NCBI GenBank assembly: GCA_946407815.1
Contig: CAMJPB010000001.1
Coordinates: forward strand, 558,001-622,000
DNA from: an uncultured Caryophanales bacterium
Lineage (GTDB): Bacteria > Bacillota_I > Bacilli_A > RFN20 > CAG-826
DNA: 64,000 nucleotides
Direction: 5' to 3'
Shown here: in pieces, positions 1 through 7,900 of the stretch
Layout of the letters: each line of letters opens with the position of its first letter
Numbering within the stretch: the stretch's first letter is position 1
Notes under the pieces: model-generated
Databases searched by the model: none
Told to the model about the DNA's origin: nothing
What the model saw: only the letters and a program-made list of their open reading frames with translations
Made by a program: the position numbers and the translations under genes

Positions 1-194
1 TCGTTTGCGATATCAATAACGAATATTCTCAAAGAATTTGAAAGTTCACTAATTTCTTTGTTATGTTTTTCGTCTTTATGGTTTAAAACAGAATAAAAAA
101 CAATCACTACGACAAGGCCGACTATAGCAAATCCAGCGATGCCTAGCATGATTATTGAGATGATATCAGTTGGAAACGACACGAATAAATACAT
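1..194 (-). CDS. N-terminal part of a membrane-anchored protein, cut by the window edge
   Basis: An open frame runs from an ATG at 194 off the left edge of the window, giving about 64 residues. After a short MYLFVSFPTD start there is one strong hydrophobic segment (about residues 11-35) followed by a charged, Lys/Glu/Asn-rich stretch (HKDEKHNKEISEL), as in a signal-anchor protein with a cytoplasmic coiled or enzymatic domain beyond the edge. A TATAAT -10 box on the minus strand (201-206) lies only six bases upstream of the ATG and no ribosome binding site is visible, so the start looks leaderless. Family cannot be named from this fragment. Confidence 0.5.
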   Translation of the reverse strand, partial: MYLFVSFPTDIISIIMLGIAGFAIVGLVVVIVFYSVLNHKDEKHNKEISELSNSLRIFVIDIAN

Positions 195-343
195 GCTTGT
201 ATTATACTCTATTACGTGTTTTATACAATAAATGTTTGTTTTTATAAGGCAAAAAATCAAAGATTTGGTGTCTTATCTTAGTAACAGACCGATTTATAGA
301 AAATTGTAAAAAAATTAATTTTGTTTATGTTATAATTTCCAGC

Positions 344-434
344 GGAGGAATACCCAAGAGGCTGAAGGGGTTGGTTTCGAAAACCAATAGTAGGTGCAAG
401 CTTAGCAGGGGTTCAAATCCCCTTTCCTCCGCCA
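344..434 (+). tRNA. tRNA-Ser (anticodon CGA)
   Basis: Class II tRNA with acceptor GGAGGAA/TTCCTCC, discriminator G and an encoded CCA. The anticodon loop TTCGAAA gives CGA, reading UCG. A long variable arm follows and the T-loop TTCAAAT is normal. A TATAAT -10 box lies at 331-336. The hairpin at 446-472 serves as its terminator. Confidence 0.95.
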
Positions 435-445
435 TGAAAAGTAAC

Positions 446-478
446 AAAAAACCAGGTCAATTACTCGGCCTGATTTTT
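446..478. terminator. Bidirectional terminator between tRNA-Ser and the vanZ-like gene
   Basis: Stem CCAGG(T)C / CGGCCTG around a short AT loop, flanked by A6 on the left and ATTTTT on the right. On the minus strand the hairpin includes the last codons and the stop codon of the VanZ-like gene. Confidence 0.75.
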
Positions 479-982
479 CATATAATTTAGCCTTTTGAAG
501 ATAGGCGATTTGATAAGCAAAAATATCAAAAACACCAGGAAAACCCCAGAAAAATAGCCTCCGACGTCAATTCCTACATCGGCCCAAGCGCCTGTTCTTC
601 CGTCGACAAAAATCTGGGTAAATTCGCTGATTAAAGCCATCAAAAATCCAAAGCCAGAAGTCATCAATAATTGCCACAAAAAATAACCAATTTTTGTGTC
701 TTTAATGAAAAGATAAAGCGCCCAAGTTGAGAATCCACCAGAAAAGGCAAATAAACCGTAATGACCAACAAGTTTTCTTAAATCAAAAGCGAATTTTGGA
801 AAGTTTTCTGGTGTAATTGTTTCTGGTTTAATTGTATTGATCACATCTGCTGCTGTATGAGCAATTACATTTGACTCTTTTGCAGATGCTTCACCATTTA
901 TAAAAGCATTTATTAAAATAAAAAGGTTTATCGCAACAGCAATTGCAAGGATAAACCATTTTAAAATTTGTTTCTTTTTCAT
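461..982 (-). CDS. VanZ-like family membrane protein
   Basis: 173 residues with an N-terminal hydrophobic segment (about 7-27) and three further segments near 75-95, 102-118 and 138-158. The pattern R-K-x-x-GHYGLFAF, then SEFTQIFVDGRTGAWADVGIDVGG, matches the VanZ-like family (PF04892), whose members have been linked to teicoplanin or lipoglycopeptide tolerance in some species but mostly have no defined role. The start codon overlaps the stop of the upstream yitT-type gene (TAATG), so the two are translationally coupled and form an operon. Function beyond family membership is not supported. Confidence 0.8.
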   Translation of the reverse strand: MKKKQILKWFILAIAVAINLFILINAFINGEASAKESNVIAHTAADVINTIKPETITPENFPKFAFDLRKLVGHYGLFAFSGGFSTWALYLFIKDTKIGYFLWQLLMTSGFGFLMALISEFTQIFVDGRTGAWADVGIDVGGYFSGVFLVFLIFLLIKSPIFKRLNYMKNQAE

Positions 983-1989
983 TATTTAATTGGTCTCATA
1001 TGGAAGTTTCCATAGACACCTTGAACTGTATTTACTACTACGAAACTTTGAGGATCGAGTTCTTTGATGATGTTAACTGAACGTTTGATTTCTGTTGTTG
1101 AAACGACCATGTTGATGACATATCTTTCACTGTCAGTAAAAGCACCTTTTGCAGTCACAACAGAAGCTCCGTGAGGAATATTTGAAATCAAAAGTTTTGG
1201 CAAATCTTTGTTCATTGTTGTGATTTCTATTTTAGCCTTCTTATTACGAATATTGATTACATCAATAACTAACATAACTGTTAATAAATATACGAAGGAG
1301 AATAAAGCTCCACCAAGGGCTGCTGCAAAGTTGTTTCCAGTGATTCCTGAGACAATAGCAAATGAGCCAACGATAATACCATTGATGATCATTCCATACT
1401 TACCTGCTAAGGTTGATTTTTTTGCGGAAATGTAGAACGAGACAATATCAAATCCGCCCGCAGATGAGTCGATACGATACGCGATCGCACTACTTAAACC
1501 AGTACACATACCTGCAAATAGTGCACGTCCAATCATTCCGCCATTATCACCGACATATTCAGCAACACTCGTTAAAAATGAGAAATTTAAAACGTTGGTT
1601 AATAAGAAGACTGATCCAACATTCATTAATGTGAAGAAAGCAAATCTTCTTCCGACACCTTTAAATGCAAGAACAATTAATGGAACATTGATTAATAAAT
1701 ATAAAGACGAAAGAACTATTCTTTCATTTTTAGCGTCAATTTTAGCAAAGCTAAAGATAATTAATTTGATAACCTGAGCAGCACCAGAAGAACCGCCGGA
1801 AACCATTGCTGGACCAGTGACTGCTTCAGCAGCACCAGTGAGTGATGGCTCGAGAAAAACGACCATTCCAAAGACAAAGATAAGTGCACTAAAGAGTGTG
1901 GCGACTACTGAAGTACCATAATCTAAAATGTACTTAAGCCAAATGTGCTGATAAGCAAATGAATTTAACTTTTTCTTAATCGATTTCAT
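982..1989 (-). CDS. YitT family membrane protein (DUF161/DUF2179)
   Basis: 335 residues with five to six predicted membrane segments (residues about 22-260) and a C-terminal soluble domain (about 265-335) of the DUF2179 type, ending GVYGNFHMRPIK. The glycine/serine-rich MVSGGSSGAAQVI and the DSSAGGFDIV segments are characteristic of YitT proteins. Their biochemical role is unknown; a transport or small-ligand-binding role is often assumed. It is the first gene of a two-gene operon with the VanZ-like gene. The promoter has a perfect inverted repeat in its spacer (see 1995-2029), and there is almost no 5' leader or ribosome binding site before the ATG. Confidence 0.85.
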   Translation of the reverse strand: MKSIKKKLNSFAYQHIWLKYILDYGTSVVATLFSALIFVFGMVVFLEPSLTGAAEAVTGPAMVSGGSSGAAQVIKLIIFSFAKIDAKNERIVLSSLYLLINVPLIVLAFKGVGRRFAFFTLMNVGSVFLLTNVLNFSFLTSVAEYVGDNGGMIGRALFAGMCTGLSSAIAYRIDSSAGGFDIVSFYISAKKSTLAGKYGMIINGIIVGSFAIVSGITGNNFAAALGGALFSFVYLLTVMLVIDVINIRNKKAKIEITTMNKDLPKLLISNIPHGASVVTAKGAFTDSERYVINMVVSTTEIKRSVNIIKELDPQSFVVVNTVQGVYGNFHMRPIK

Positions 1990-1994
1990 AGAAA

Positions 1995-2029
1995 CATAAA
2001 TATTCTATACGTTTTTACGTATAAAGCAA
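1995..2029 (-). promoter_or_regulatory. yitT promoter with palindromic operator in the spacer
   Basis: On the minus strand a -35 TTGCTT (2024-2029) and -10 TAGAAT (2002-2007) are 16 bases apart. The perfect inverted repeat TATACGT-TTTT-ACGTATA occupies 2006-2023, filling the spacer, which is a typical place for a repressor site. Transcription would start about six bases before the ATG. The core resembles sites in front of the two XRE-fused enzyme genes. Confidence 0.6.
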
Positions 2030-2078
2030 CTGCTTTTATATAGTGAAATTAGACATTTATGTCTTGCAAAGTTTTTTA

Positions 2079-2107
2079 TTGAGTCTATATTAATATAGTG
2101 CTAAAAT
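2079..2107 (+). promoter_or_regulatory. Promoter of the CxxC membrane protein gene
   Basis: TTGAGT (2079-2084), a 17-base spacer, and TAAAAT (2102-2107). A GGAGG ribosome binding site follows at about 2126-2130, a suitable distance before the ATG at 2140. Confidence 0.55.
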
Positions 2108-2139
2108 ATACAAGCGCTTCGTATCGGAGGTAGAAATTT

Positions 2140-2970
2140 ATGGTAGTTTTATCAGCAATCGGAAGATTCTTTAAAAAGATTTGGGACTGGATTAAACAAA
2201 CAGCTTGGATCCAACCTTTATTAATTGTTGGCATTATTTTTGGTGTTATTTTCTCAATTCCATCAATTGTCAAAGCAGTTAATGCTAGCAAGAAAGAAAA
2301 GAGCACATATGCTGCTTATTATGAAAGTCAATACAGATTATCACTTGAAGTCTCAGCTGTTGGTGCAGGTGACTCAAAAGCCGATAAATTTGCTACTGCT
2401 TTAGCAGATGTTATGAGAAATGGCGATGAAACCAAGATGAAAGCAGAATTTGGTGATTTAGGTGACAAATTTTTTGTCGCATTCGTCGCAAAAGATTGCA
2501 CAAAATGTGAAGAAGCAAAAGAAGGTTTTGCAACATTTGATGAAAAACTTAATGTTAATGCTTCATACATGACAACTGATACAACTGAAAAGTTCAAATT
2601 AGTCACCATCTTTACTGATGATGAAAACAAAGAAACTGAAGAAAACAAAACCGCATTCGTTTCTTACCTCGATAGACACCAAGACCTCTTTGAATTTGCA
2701 GGCGGTGTCGCAGAAACAACTGCATATTATCAACCAAACAAAAAGATTAACGCATCTGATATTGAAGCTCTCTCATCTGCAGATCCAGATAACTTCTTAA
2801 CTCCAACAATCTTCTTAGTTGAATTAAGCGCAAAATCTGGCGGATTAGATGCAGGTGTAACTGAAGTTATGTTTGGTGTTGAAGGCTCAGACAAGAATGA
2901 AAAAGCAAGAACACTTTATGATTGCTGGACACATTCTGGAGACTTCTCCTACAATCCATCAAATAACTAA
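2140..2970 (+). CDS. Membrane-anchored protein with a possible thioredoxin-like CxxC site
   Basis: 276 residues. A cytoplasmic basic start (GRFFKKIWDWIKQ) leads into one membrane segment at about residues 24-46, then a mostly acidic extracytoplasmic domain. Within it, KFFVAFVAKDCTKCEEAKEGF around residues 115-135 reads like the beta strand and CxxC turn of a thioredoxin fold, and a later acidic stretch with DRHQDLFEFAGG follows. The overall resemblance to known thioredoxins is weak, so a redox role is inference. It is a single gene with its own promoter and a convergent terminator shared with coaD. A strong SD (GGAGG) supports the chosen start. Confidence 0.6.
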   Translation: MVVLSAIGRFFKKIWDWIKQTAWIQPLLIVGIIFGVIFSIPSIVKAVNASKKEKSTYAAYYESQYRLSLEVSAVGAGDSKADKFATALADVMRNGDETKMKAEFGDLGDKFFVAFVAKDCTKCEEAKEGFATFDEKLNVNASYMTTDTTEKFKLVTIFTDDENKETEENKTAFVSYLDRHQDLFEFAGGVAETTAYYQPNKKINASDIEALSSADPDNFLTPTIFLVELSAKSGGLDAGVTEVMFGVEGSDKNEKARTLYDCWTHSGDFSYNPSNN

Positions 2971-2984
2971 GTTTTATTGAAAAT

Positions 2985-3014
2985 AAAAGGTAATCGAATT
3001 GATTACCTTTTTTT
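2985..3014. terminator. Bidirectional terminator
   Basis: AAAA-GGTAATC-GAATT-GATTACC-T7: perfect seven-base-pair stem between convergent genes, with runs of A and T on either side. Confidence 0.85.
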
Positions 3015-3473
3015 GTACATTTTTATAACTGAATCTGGAACTAACTTTGATATATCAACATTAGCTTTTTGCATGCTGTCAATTGAACTACTTGAGATGA
3101 ATGAGTAATCTTTGTTAGACATTAAGAATACACTTTCAATTGAAGGATCAATATATTTATTGGCCTCCATAAGAGTGAATTCGTAATCGAAGTCAGTGAC
3201 TGCGCGCAATCCTCTAATAAGGTGTTTAGCACCAACTTTGTTAGCGTACTCCACTGTTAAACCGTGGTAGCTATCTACTGAAGCTCCCTTAATATCTTGG
3301 ATAGCTTCTCTAATCATTTCGACACGTTCTTGAACGGAGAATCTTGATTTCTTCTCTTGGTTATCTGCGACAAGCATAATAACTTCATCGAAGACTTCAA
3401 GTGAACGTTTAAGAATATCGATATGTCCGTTTGTGATTGGATCGAACGAACCTGCGTAAACTGCTTTCTTCAT
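3003..3473 (-). CDS. coaD: Phosphopantetheine adenylyltransferase
   Basis: 156 residues, the usual length. CoaD transfers AMP from ATP to 4'-phosphopantetheine, the fourth step of coenzyme A synthesis in the cytoplasm. The nucleotidyltransferase signature GSFDPITNGHIDIL (residues 8-21, with His17), KHLIRGLRAVTDFDYE, and the C-terminal SFISSSSI motif are all present. It follows rsmD with almost no gap and has an SD (GGAAAT) before the ATG; ylbF-rsmD-coaD is the same order as in Bacillus subtilis, which supports all three assignments. Confidence 0.95.
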   Translation of the reverse strand: MKKAVYAGSFDPITNGHIDILKRSLEVFDEVIMLVADNQEKKSRFSVQERVEMIREAIQDIKGASVDSYHGLTVEYANKVGAKHLIRGLRAVTDFDYEFTLMEANKYIDPSIESVFLMSNKDYSFISSSSIDSMQKANVDISKLVPDSVIKMYKKR

Positions 3474-3475
3474 AT

Positions 3476-4009
3476 TTATTTCCTTAATATATATACTCTT
3501 GCGATTCCGTATTTGTAAAGTCGAACACTTTTGAACTTTGATTTATCAATTTCAAGTTCTCGCTCGCTTTCTAAAACGATTATACCATTACTAGACAAAA
3601 TGTCTTTATCAATAACAGTTTTTACAATCTCTTCATACACCTCTAATTTATAAGGCGGATCAACGAAAATTATGTCAAAATTCCCAGGATTTCCCGATAA
3701 AAATGACAAAACATCCTCAGTTTTGATGCTTATTTTTTCGCATTTTAAATTGATTGAATTTCTGCGAATAACTTTGATTGCATCATAGGAAGAATCGATA
3801 AATGTTGCAAACTTTGCACCTCTTGATAAAGACTCAAATCCATAAGAACCTGAGCCGGCGAATAAATCCAAAACATTTGCATTCTTCACTGCATCACCTA
3901 ATGCTGAAAAGACTCCTTCTCTAACTCTATCCATTGTTGGTTTAGTTAAAGTTGTTTTAGGAGTTTCTAATAATCTCGATCTATTTTCGCCACCAGTAAT
4001 TCGAATCAT
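3476..4009 (-). CDS. rsmD: 16S rRNA (guanine(966)-N(2))-methyltransferase
   Basis: 177 residues. RsmD methylates N2 of G966 in 16S rRNA using S-adenosylmethionine. The SAM-binding VLDLFAGSGSYGFESLSRGA (about residues 44-63) and the catalytic DIIFVDPPY motif are clear. The gene begins one base after the stop of the YlbF gene (TAA-T-ATG) with no SD of its own, implying re-initiation by the upstream ribosomes. The segment before FDIIFVDPPY (FLSGNPGNFD) is encoded by a copy of the GC-rich quasi-palindrome found throughout the window. Confidence 0.93.
   Translation of the reverse strand: MIRITGGENRSRLLETPKTTLTKPTMDRVREGVFSALGDAVKNANVLDLFAGSGSYGFESLSRGAKFATFIDSSYDAIKVIRRNSINLKCEKISIKTEDVLSFLSGNPGNFDIIFVDPPYKLEVYEEIVKTVIDKDILSSNGIIVLESERELEIDKSKFKSVRLYKYGIARVYILRK
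3676..3710 (-). repeat. Quasi-palindromic GC-rich element inside rsmD
   Basis: Plus strand reads AAAATTCCCAGGATTTCCCG then ATAAAAAT. It matches the intergenic terminator-like copies at 12957, 24979 and 35084 but lies in frame in rsmD, coding for SGNPGNFD. Confidence 0.45.
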
Positions 4010-4010
4010 A

Positions 4011-4349
4011 TTAGTTAAAAGGATTAAAAATTTCTTCGTTTATTTTATCATAAATTTTACGAACTTTTTTGTATTGTTCATTATAGGCTTTTATAAGTAC
4101 ATTGTTATCAAACTCAAGCTTTGCTTGATATAAAGCTTTTTGTGCTTCTTCTGCTTCCTTGGAATTCTCGCCAAAGTAACGAACTGCATCTTCATATTTA
4201 GTCGCCGAAACATCTTTTCTATAACAAAGTTTCATGACCTCTTCATCCTCGTTTAAAAGTTTATTCAAACGCTCAAGTTCTTTTACTTCATCAGAGGACT
4301 CAATTTCATCTTTGAGTTTCGATGTTTTTTCGAATAAATTTTGATTCAT
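4011..4349 (-). CDS. ylbF: YlbF/RicF family protein (RNase Y accessory factor)
   Basis: 112 residues from MNQNLFEKTSKL; in-frame ATGs further upstream are not used because they precede the promoter. All-helical, highly charged protein of the YlbF/YmcA family. In Bacillus the RicA (YmcA), RicF (YlbF) and RicT proteins form a complex that steers RNase Y to particular transcripts. Its place before rsmD-coaD matches B. subtilis ylbF. It is shorter than the Bacillus protein (about 149 residues) at the C-terminus and has only one cysteine (LCYRKD), so the iron-sulfur ligation described for the Bacillus complex may not be conserved. The start is leaderless-like: TATCAT ends six bases before ATG. Confidence 0.8.
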   Translation of the reverse strand: MNQNLFEKTSKLKDEIESSDEVKELERLNKLLNEDEEVMKLCYRKDVSATKYEDAVRYFGENSKEAEEAQKALYQAKLEFDNNVLIKAYNEQYKKVRKIYDKINEEIFNPFN

Positions 4350-4395
4350 GCGAATATGATACCAAATTATTATCATATATGATAGAATTTGATTT
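4350..4395. promoter_or_regulatory. Divergent leaderless promoters of ylbF and def
   Basis: Minus strand: TATCAT at 4356-4361, six bases from the ylbF ATG. Plus strand: TAGAAT at 4383-4388, seven bases from the def ATG at 4396. Neither gene has a Shine-Dalgarno sequence. A perfect palindrome ATCATATATGAT lies between them at 4372-4383. Confidence 0.55.
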
Positions 4396-4953
4396 ATGAA
4401 AAAGTATTTCAAAATTGTAAAAGATTCTAACCCTTCACTTAGACAAAAATGTGAAGAGGTAAAGGAAATAACTCCAGAGATTATCGACTTCGTGAATCAA
4501 ATGCACGATTATTTAGTCGCATCTCAAAATGAAGAAATTGCAAAGAAATACAACATTAGAGAAGGCGTTGGTCTTGCCGCACCTCAAGTTGGAAGAAACA
4601 TTAAAGCCTTAGTTGTTTACTTCGAAGAAGAAACAGACGAAGGTGTTAAAATCTATGACCACCGCTTAATTAATCCTCGTATCATCCTTGAATCTGTCAA
4701 AGAAGTTTATCTTTCAGGTGGCGAAGGCTGCTTGTCTGTTGATGATAAGCACGAAGGCTATGTTTATAGACATAACAAGATTCAAGTTAGAGCTTTTAAT
4801 GCTCAAACTCAAAAAGAAGAAATTATTACTGCTCGTGGTTACGAAGCAATTGTTTTACAACACGAGATTGATCATTTAAACGGAATTCTTTATTACGACC
4901 ATATCGATAAGAAGAATCCATTCTTAACAAAAGAAGACGCAATCCGTCTATAG
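4396..4953 (+). CDS. def: Peptide deformylase
   Basis: 185 residues. Removes the formyl group from the N-terminal methionine of new proteins using a bound metal ion. All three family motifs are present: GVGLAAPQVG (57-66), EGCLSV (110-115, metal ligand Cys112) and QHEIDH (155-160, ligands His156 and His160, catalytic Glu157). The long insertion and the C-terminal tail fit type 2 deformylases of Gram-positive bacteria. It is a single gene whose -10 box is seven bases before ATG, so the messenger is probably leaderless. Confidence 0.95.
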   Translation: MKKYFKIVKDSNPSLRQKCEEVKEITPEIIDFVNQMHDYLVASQNEEIAKKYNIREGVGLAAPQVGRNIKALVVYFEEETDEGVKIYDHRLINPRIILESVKEVYLSGGEGCLSVDDKHEGYVYRHNKIQVRAFNAQTQKEEIITARGYEAIVLQHEIDHLNGILYYDHIDKKNPFLTKEDAIRL

Positions 4954-5034
4954 ACTTGATAAAACTAAATTTAGTTTTTATAATATTAATAGTTTTTAAA
5001 AAACGAACATAATTCATTATTTCGGAGGGCAATG

Positions 5035-6702
5035 ATGGCTGTTAGCGAATCCCCAATTTCAATTTATGCCTTAGGTGGTTTATGCGAAGTTGGAAAGAAC
5101 ACTTACTGTATTGAATCAGAAAACTCGCTCACTATTATTGACGCGGGAGTTTTGTTTCCGGGCGCAGATTTACCAGGCGTAGACTACGTTATTCCTGATT
5201 ACTCAAAGCTCAAAAATTCAAGACAAAAAGTTAAAGCTTTATTTATAACTCATGGCCACGAAGACCACATTGGGGCTATTCCTTTCTTAGTCCAAACTTT
5301 ACATATTCCCGTAATTTATGCACCACGTCTTGCCATCCAACTTATCAAACATAAATTAGAAGACATGAGAGTCCGCGAAGAAGTTAAATTCGTCGAATAT
5401 AACGCAGAATCAATTGTAAATGTTGATGATTTTAAAGTTACTTTCTTCCAAGTTACTCACTCCATTCCAGATTCCTATGGAATCGTAGTCGACACTTCTC
5501 AAGGAAGAATCGTCCATACTGGAGACTTCAAAATTGACTTAACTCCTGTTGGACAAAAAATTGAACTTTCAAAGATCGCTCAAATTGGTGACGCTGGAGT
5601 TGATTTACTTTTAAGCGACTCCACCAACGCCGAAATTGAAGGTTATACACCAAGCGAAAAGAACGTTTTACAATCAATTAAAGAAATCTTTAAACAAGCT
5701 CCTGGCCGTTTAATTCTCTCTACATTCTCTAGCAACATTTCTCGTATCCAACAAATCTGTGAGGTTGCTGTTGAGAACAATAGAAAGATCGCCATTATTG
5801 GTCGCTCGATGGAGCACGCAGTTGAATCGGCGAGAGATTTAGGTTATATCAGAATTCCTGATACATCATTTATTCCAATTAATGCTATTAACGAATACAA
5901 ATTAAATGAAGTTTGTGTCCTTTGTACAGGTTCACAGGGTGAACCTATGGCAGCACTTTCTCGTATTGCAAATGGCGAACACAAAGATTTAAGAATTATT
6001 CCTGGAGATACAATTGTTTTCTCATCAAGCGCTATTCCAGGTAACGGCATTTTCATTGAAAGAGTTGTTAATCAACTCGTTAAGAAAGGTGGCAATGTTT
6101 TAGTTAATTCAATTCTTTATTCTGTTCACTCATCTGGACACCCATCAAAACAAGAATTAAGAATTATGCTCCACCTCATTCATCCTAAATATTTCATGCC
6201 AATTCATGGTGAGTATAGAATGCTCAAACTTCATGGTGAAATCGCTGAGTCGTTGGGTGTTCCACATCAAAACGTTTTCATTATGGAAAACGGCGATTCT
6301 TTGATTTTATCAAAGCACAAGATTACTACTGGCCCACATTATGCTGCTGATCCAGTTTATATTGATAGCAAAAATGTCTCTGGAACAAACCAAGCTGTCG
6401 TTAAAGATAGAGAAATCATGAGAGAAGATGGAATGATTACTATTGCGGTTGCAATTAATTCCAAAACTCAAAAGATTATTGTTCCACCAAAGTGTATCAC
6501 TAGAGCGTTTATCGCTGACGATGCAAACATAACACGAAAGATTGAAGATCTTGCTCAAAACGCTCTTTTGGAAGTTATGAAGTCAAAACCGAACTTTGCT
6601 TCAATCAAATCAACACTTAAACATGCAGTCGAAGTTTACGTTGAAAGAAAGACAGAAAGGAAGCCACTTGTTATCCCTGTGGTTATGGACGAAAATAAAT
6701 GA
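5035..6702 (+). CDS. rnjA: Ribonuclease J
   Basis: 555 residues. Metallo-beta-lactamase/beta-CASP ribonuclease with 5'-3' exonuclease and endonuclease activity in mRNA turnover and rRNA maturation. The metal site HGHEDH lies at residues 73-78, DSTNAE and GRSMEH follow in the beta-CASP domain, HSSGHPSKQEL (the third metal motif) and MPIHGEYR near residue 385. The C-terminal domain follows from about 450. The second of two adjacent ATGs is preferred because it is six bases from the strong SD GGAGGG; the first (5032) is only three away. It overlaps maf by four bases. Whether it corresponds to J1 or J2 cannot be told from one copy. Confidence 0.93.
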   Translation: MAVSESPISIYALGGLCEVGKNTYCIESENSLTIIDAGVLFPGADLPGVDYVIPDYSKLKNSRQKVKALFITHGHEDHIGAIPFLVQTLHIPVIYAPRLAIQLIKHKLEDMRVREEVKFVEYNAESIVNVDDFKVTFFQVTHSIPDSYGIVVDTSQGRIVHTGDFKIDLTPVGQKIELSKIAQIGDAGVDLLLSDSTNAEIEGYTPSEKNVLQSIKEIFKQAPGRLILSTFSSNISRIQQICEVAVENNRKIAIIGRSMEHAVESARDLGYIRIPDTSFIPINAINEYKLNEVCVLCTGSQGEPMAALSRIANGEHKDLRIIPGDTIVFSSSAIPGNGIFIERVVNQLVKKGGNVLVNSILYSVHSSGHPSKQELRIMLHLIHPKYFMPIHGEYRMLKLHGEIAESLGVPHQNVFIMENGDSLILSKHKITTGPHYAADPVYIDSKNVSGTNQAVVKDREIMREDGMITIAVAINSKTQKIIVPPKCITRAFIADDANITRKIEDLAQNALLEVMKSKPNFASIKSTLKHAVEVYVERKTERKPLVIPVVMDENK

Positions 6703-7238
6703 TAATTTTAGCGTCAGAATCTCCTCGTAGAAGAGAGCTAATTAAGAAAATTACCCAGGATTTCACGGTAATTCCTGCAAATATTGATGAATCTGTCCTT
6801 CATATTCCAGCATGTGATTTGCCAGGTGAATTATCCAAATTAAAAGCTTATGATGTGTTCGCAAAACACCCTGATGACAAGGTCTTAGCATGTGACACTG
6901 TTGTTATTCTTGATGGCGAAATTATGGGTAAACCTCACACCAAAGAGAAAGCGAGCGAAATGCTCCATAAACTTTCTGGAAAGAAGCACGTCGTTATCTC
7001 TGGATACACTCTCATTTCAAAAGAGAAAGAGATCACAAGAACAGTTAGAACTTACGTTTACTTCAATGAACTTAGTGATGAACTAATTGAACGTTACATC
7101 GCTTCTGGTTCTCCAATGGATAAAGCTGGAGCGTATGGAATTCAAGACAAAGAATTCAATCTAGTTAACCACATTGAAGGAAGTTTAGATAACGTTATTG
7201 GTCTTCCAACTGAAGACTTAAAAGAACACTGGTTCTAA
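6699..7238 (+). CDS. maf: Maf-like nucleotide pyrophosphatase
   Basis: 179 residues. Maf proteins hydrolyse non-canonical or modified nucleoside triphosphates (dTTP/UTP or 7-methyl-GTP types) to monophosphates. The N-terminal LASESPRRRELI, the LACDTVV motif (about residues 65-71), GKPHTKEKA and DKAGAYGIQ are diagnostic. It starts inside the end of the RNase J gene (ATGA overlap), so the two are translationally coupled. A bidirectional terminator follows directly. Confidence 0.93.
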   Translation: MIILASESPRRRELIKKITQDFTVIPANIDESVLHIPACDLPGELSKLKAYDVFAKHPDDKVLACDTVVILDGEIMGKPHTKEKASEMLHKLSGKKHVVISGYTLISKEKEITRTVRTYVYFNELSDELIERYIASGSPMDKAGAYGIQDKEFNLVNHIEGSLDNVIGLPTEDLKEHWF

Positions 7239-7242
7239 AAAA

Positions 7243-7266
7243 TAACCGCCTATTGGCGGTTTTTCT
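7243..7266. terminator. Bidirectional terminator after maf
   Basis: ACCGCC-TATT-GGCGGT stem flanked by A-rich and T-rich runs. On the minus strand it includes the stop codon of the small membrane protein gene. Confidence 0.85.
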
Positions 7267-7399
7267 TTAAGCTTAAGATAAATATCACAATTACAATTAT
7301 TAGTAGTAACGTTGCAAATCCGATTGCAACATAAATACCGTTAGCTTTAAGCCAATTGTTGAATGGATTAGTTACTGGATCTGCTAAAAACTTAAACAT
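7250..7399 (-). CDS. Small single-span membrane protein
   Basis: 49 residues from MFKFLADP; an earlier in-frame ATG would overlap the spx end by 37 bases and is less likely. The protein has a short N-terminal region (DPVTNPFNNWLKANG), one strong membrane helix (about residues 22-44) and a basic end KKNRQ, so its C-terminus is probably cytoplasmic. The ATG follows the spx stop (TAA-A-ATG region), so it depends on spx translation. No family is recognised. Confidence 0.5.
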   Translation of the reverse strand: MFKFLADPVTNPFNNWLKANGIYVAIGFATLLLIIVIVIFILSLKKNRQ

Positions 7400-7400
7400 T

Positions 7401-7805
7401 TTACTTATCACTGTCGTCGCAATCATCACAGACAAATGGTTCTCTTAGTCTACGGGCTTTTGGAATGAATGTAGTCATTTCGTCGGTGTCATATCCAACT
7501 TGAATATGAGAATCGTCTACCATGATTGGGCGTTTCAAAACAGTTGGATTTTGTCTAATAAATTGAATCATTTCGGAGACGGACATATCATCAAGTTTTA
7601 TGTTCTTCTCTTTAATGATTTTACTACGTAAAGAAATGATATCATCGGTACCATTTTCACTCTTTTCGAGCATCTCTCTAAGCTCTTTTTCGCTTAGTCC
7701 TGTACCAGTGATGTTTTTCTCAATATATGGAATTTGTTGCTCGTCAAACCACTTCTTGACTTTGATACAAGAAGAACAAGATGGAGAAACATAAATCTTA
7801 ATCAT
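7401..7805 (-). CDS. spx: Spx/ArsC-family regulator
   Basis: 134 residues, close to the 131 of B. subtilis Spx. Spx binds the RNA polymerase alpha subunit and redirects transcription under thiol stress. The redox switch CxxC is present as SPSCSSCIKV (residues 7-16), then the thioredoxin-like core and the conserved RPIMVDDSHIQVGY. The tail is rich in Asp and Cys (FVCDDCDDSDK), an unusual second pair of cysteines. A clear promoter (TTGACT, 16 bases, TACAAT) puts the transcription start at or next to the ATG, with no SD. Confidence 0.85.
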   Translation of the reverse strand: MIKIYVSPSCSSCIKVKKWFDEQQIPYIEKNITGTGLSEKELREMLEKSENGTDDIISLRSKIIKEKNIKLDDMSVSEMIQFIRQNPTVLKRPIMVDDSHIQVGYDTDEMTTFIPKARRLREPFVCDDCDDSDK

Positions 7806-7840
7806 GCTTTTTATTGTATAGACAAATAGGCATAAGTCAA
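7806..7840 (-). promoter_or_regulatory. Leaderless spx promoter
   Basis: -35 TTGACT at 7835-7840, 16-base spacer, -10 TACAAT at 7813-7818, then seven bases AAAAAGC to the ATG at 7805. This is the clearest leaderless arrangement in the window. Confidence 0.7.
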
Positions 7841-7845
7841 TAAAA

Positions 7846-7875
7846 TTGACAGCGATTATTTAGATAACTTATAAT
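7846..7875 (+). promoter_or_regulatory. trpS promoter
   Basis: Consensus -35 TTGACA (7846-7851), 18-base spacer, -10 TATAAT (7870-7875). An SD (GAGGAAAAG) lies between it and the ATG at 7901. It is divergent from the spx promoter, back to back within about 40 bases. No T-box leader is present. Confidence 0.75.
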
Positions 7876-7900
7876 ATTGCCATTACGTGAGGAAAAGACT

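Noticed and set aside
7806-7900. T-box leader before trpS (and before argS)
   Set aside because: The leaders are under 30 bases, with promoter elements directly upstream; there is no T-box sequence or terminator pair.
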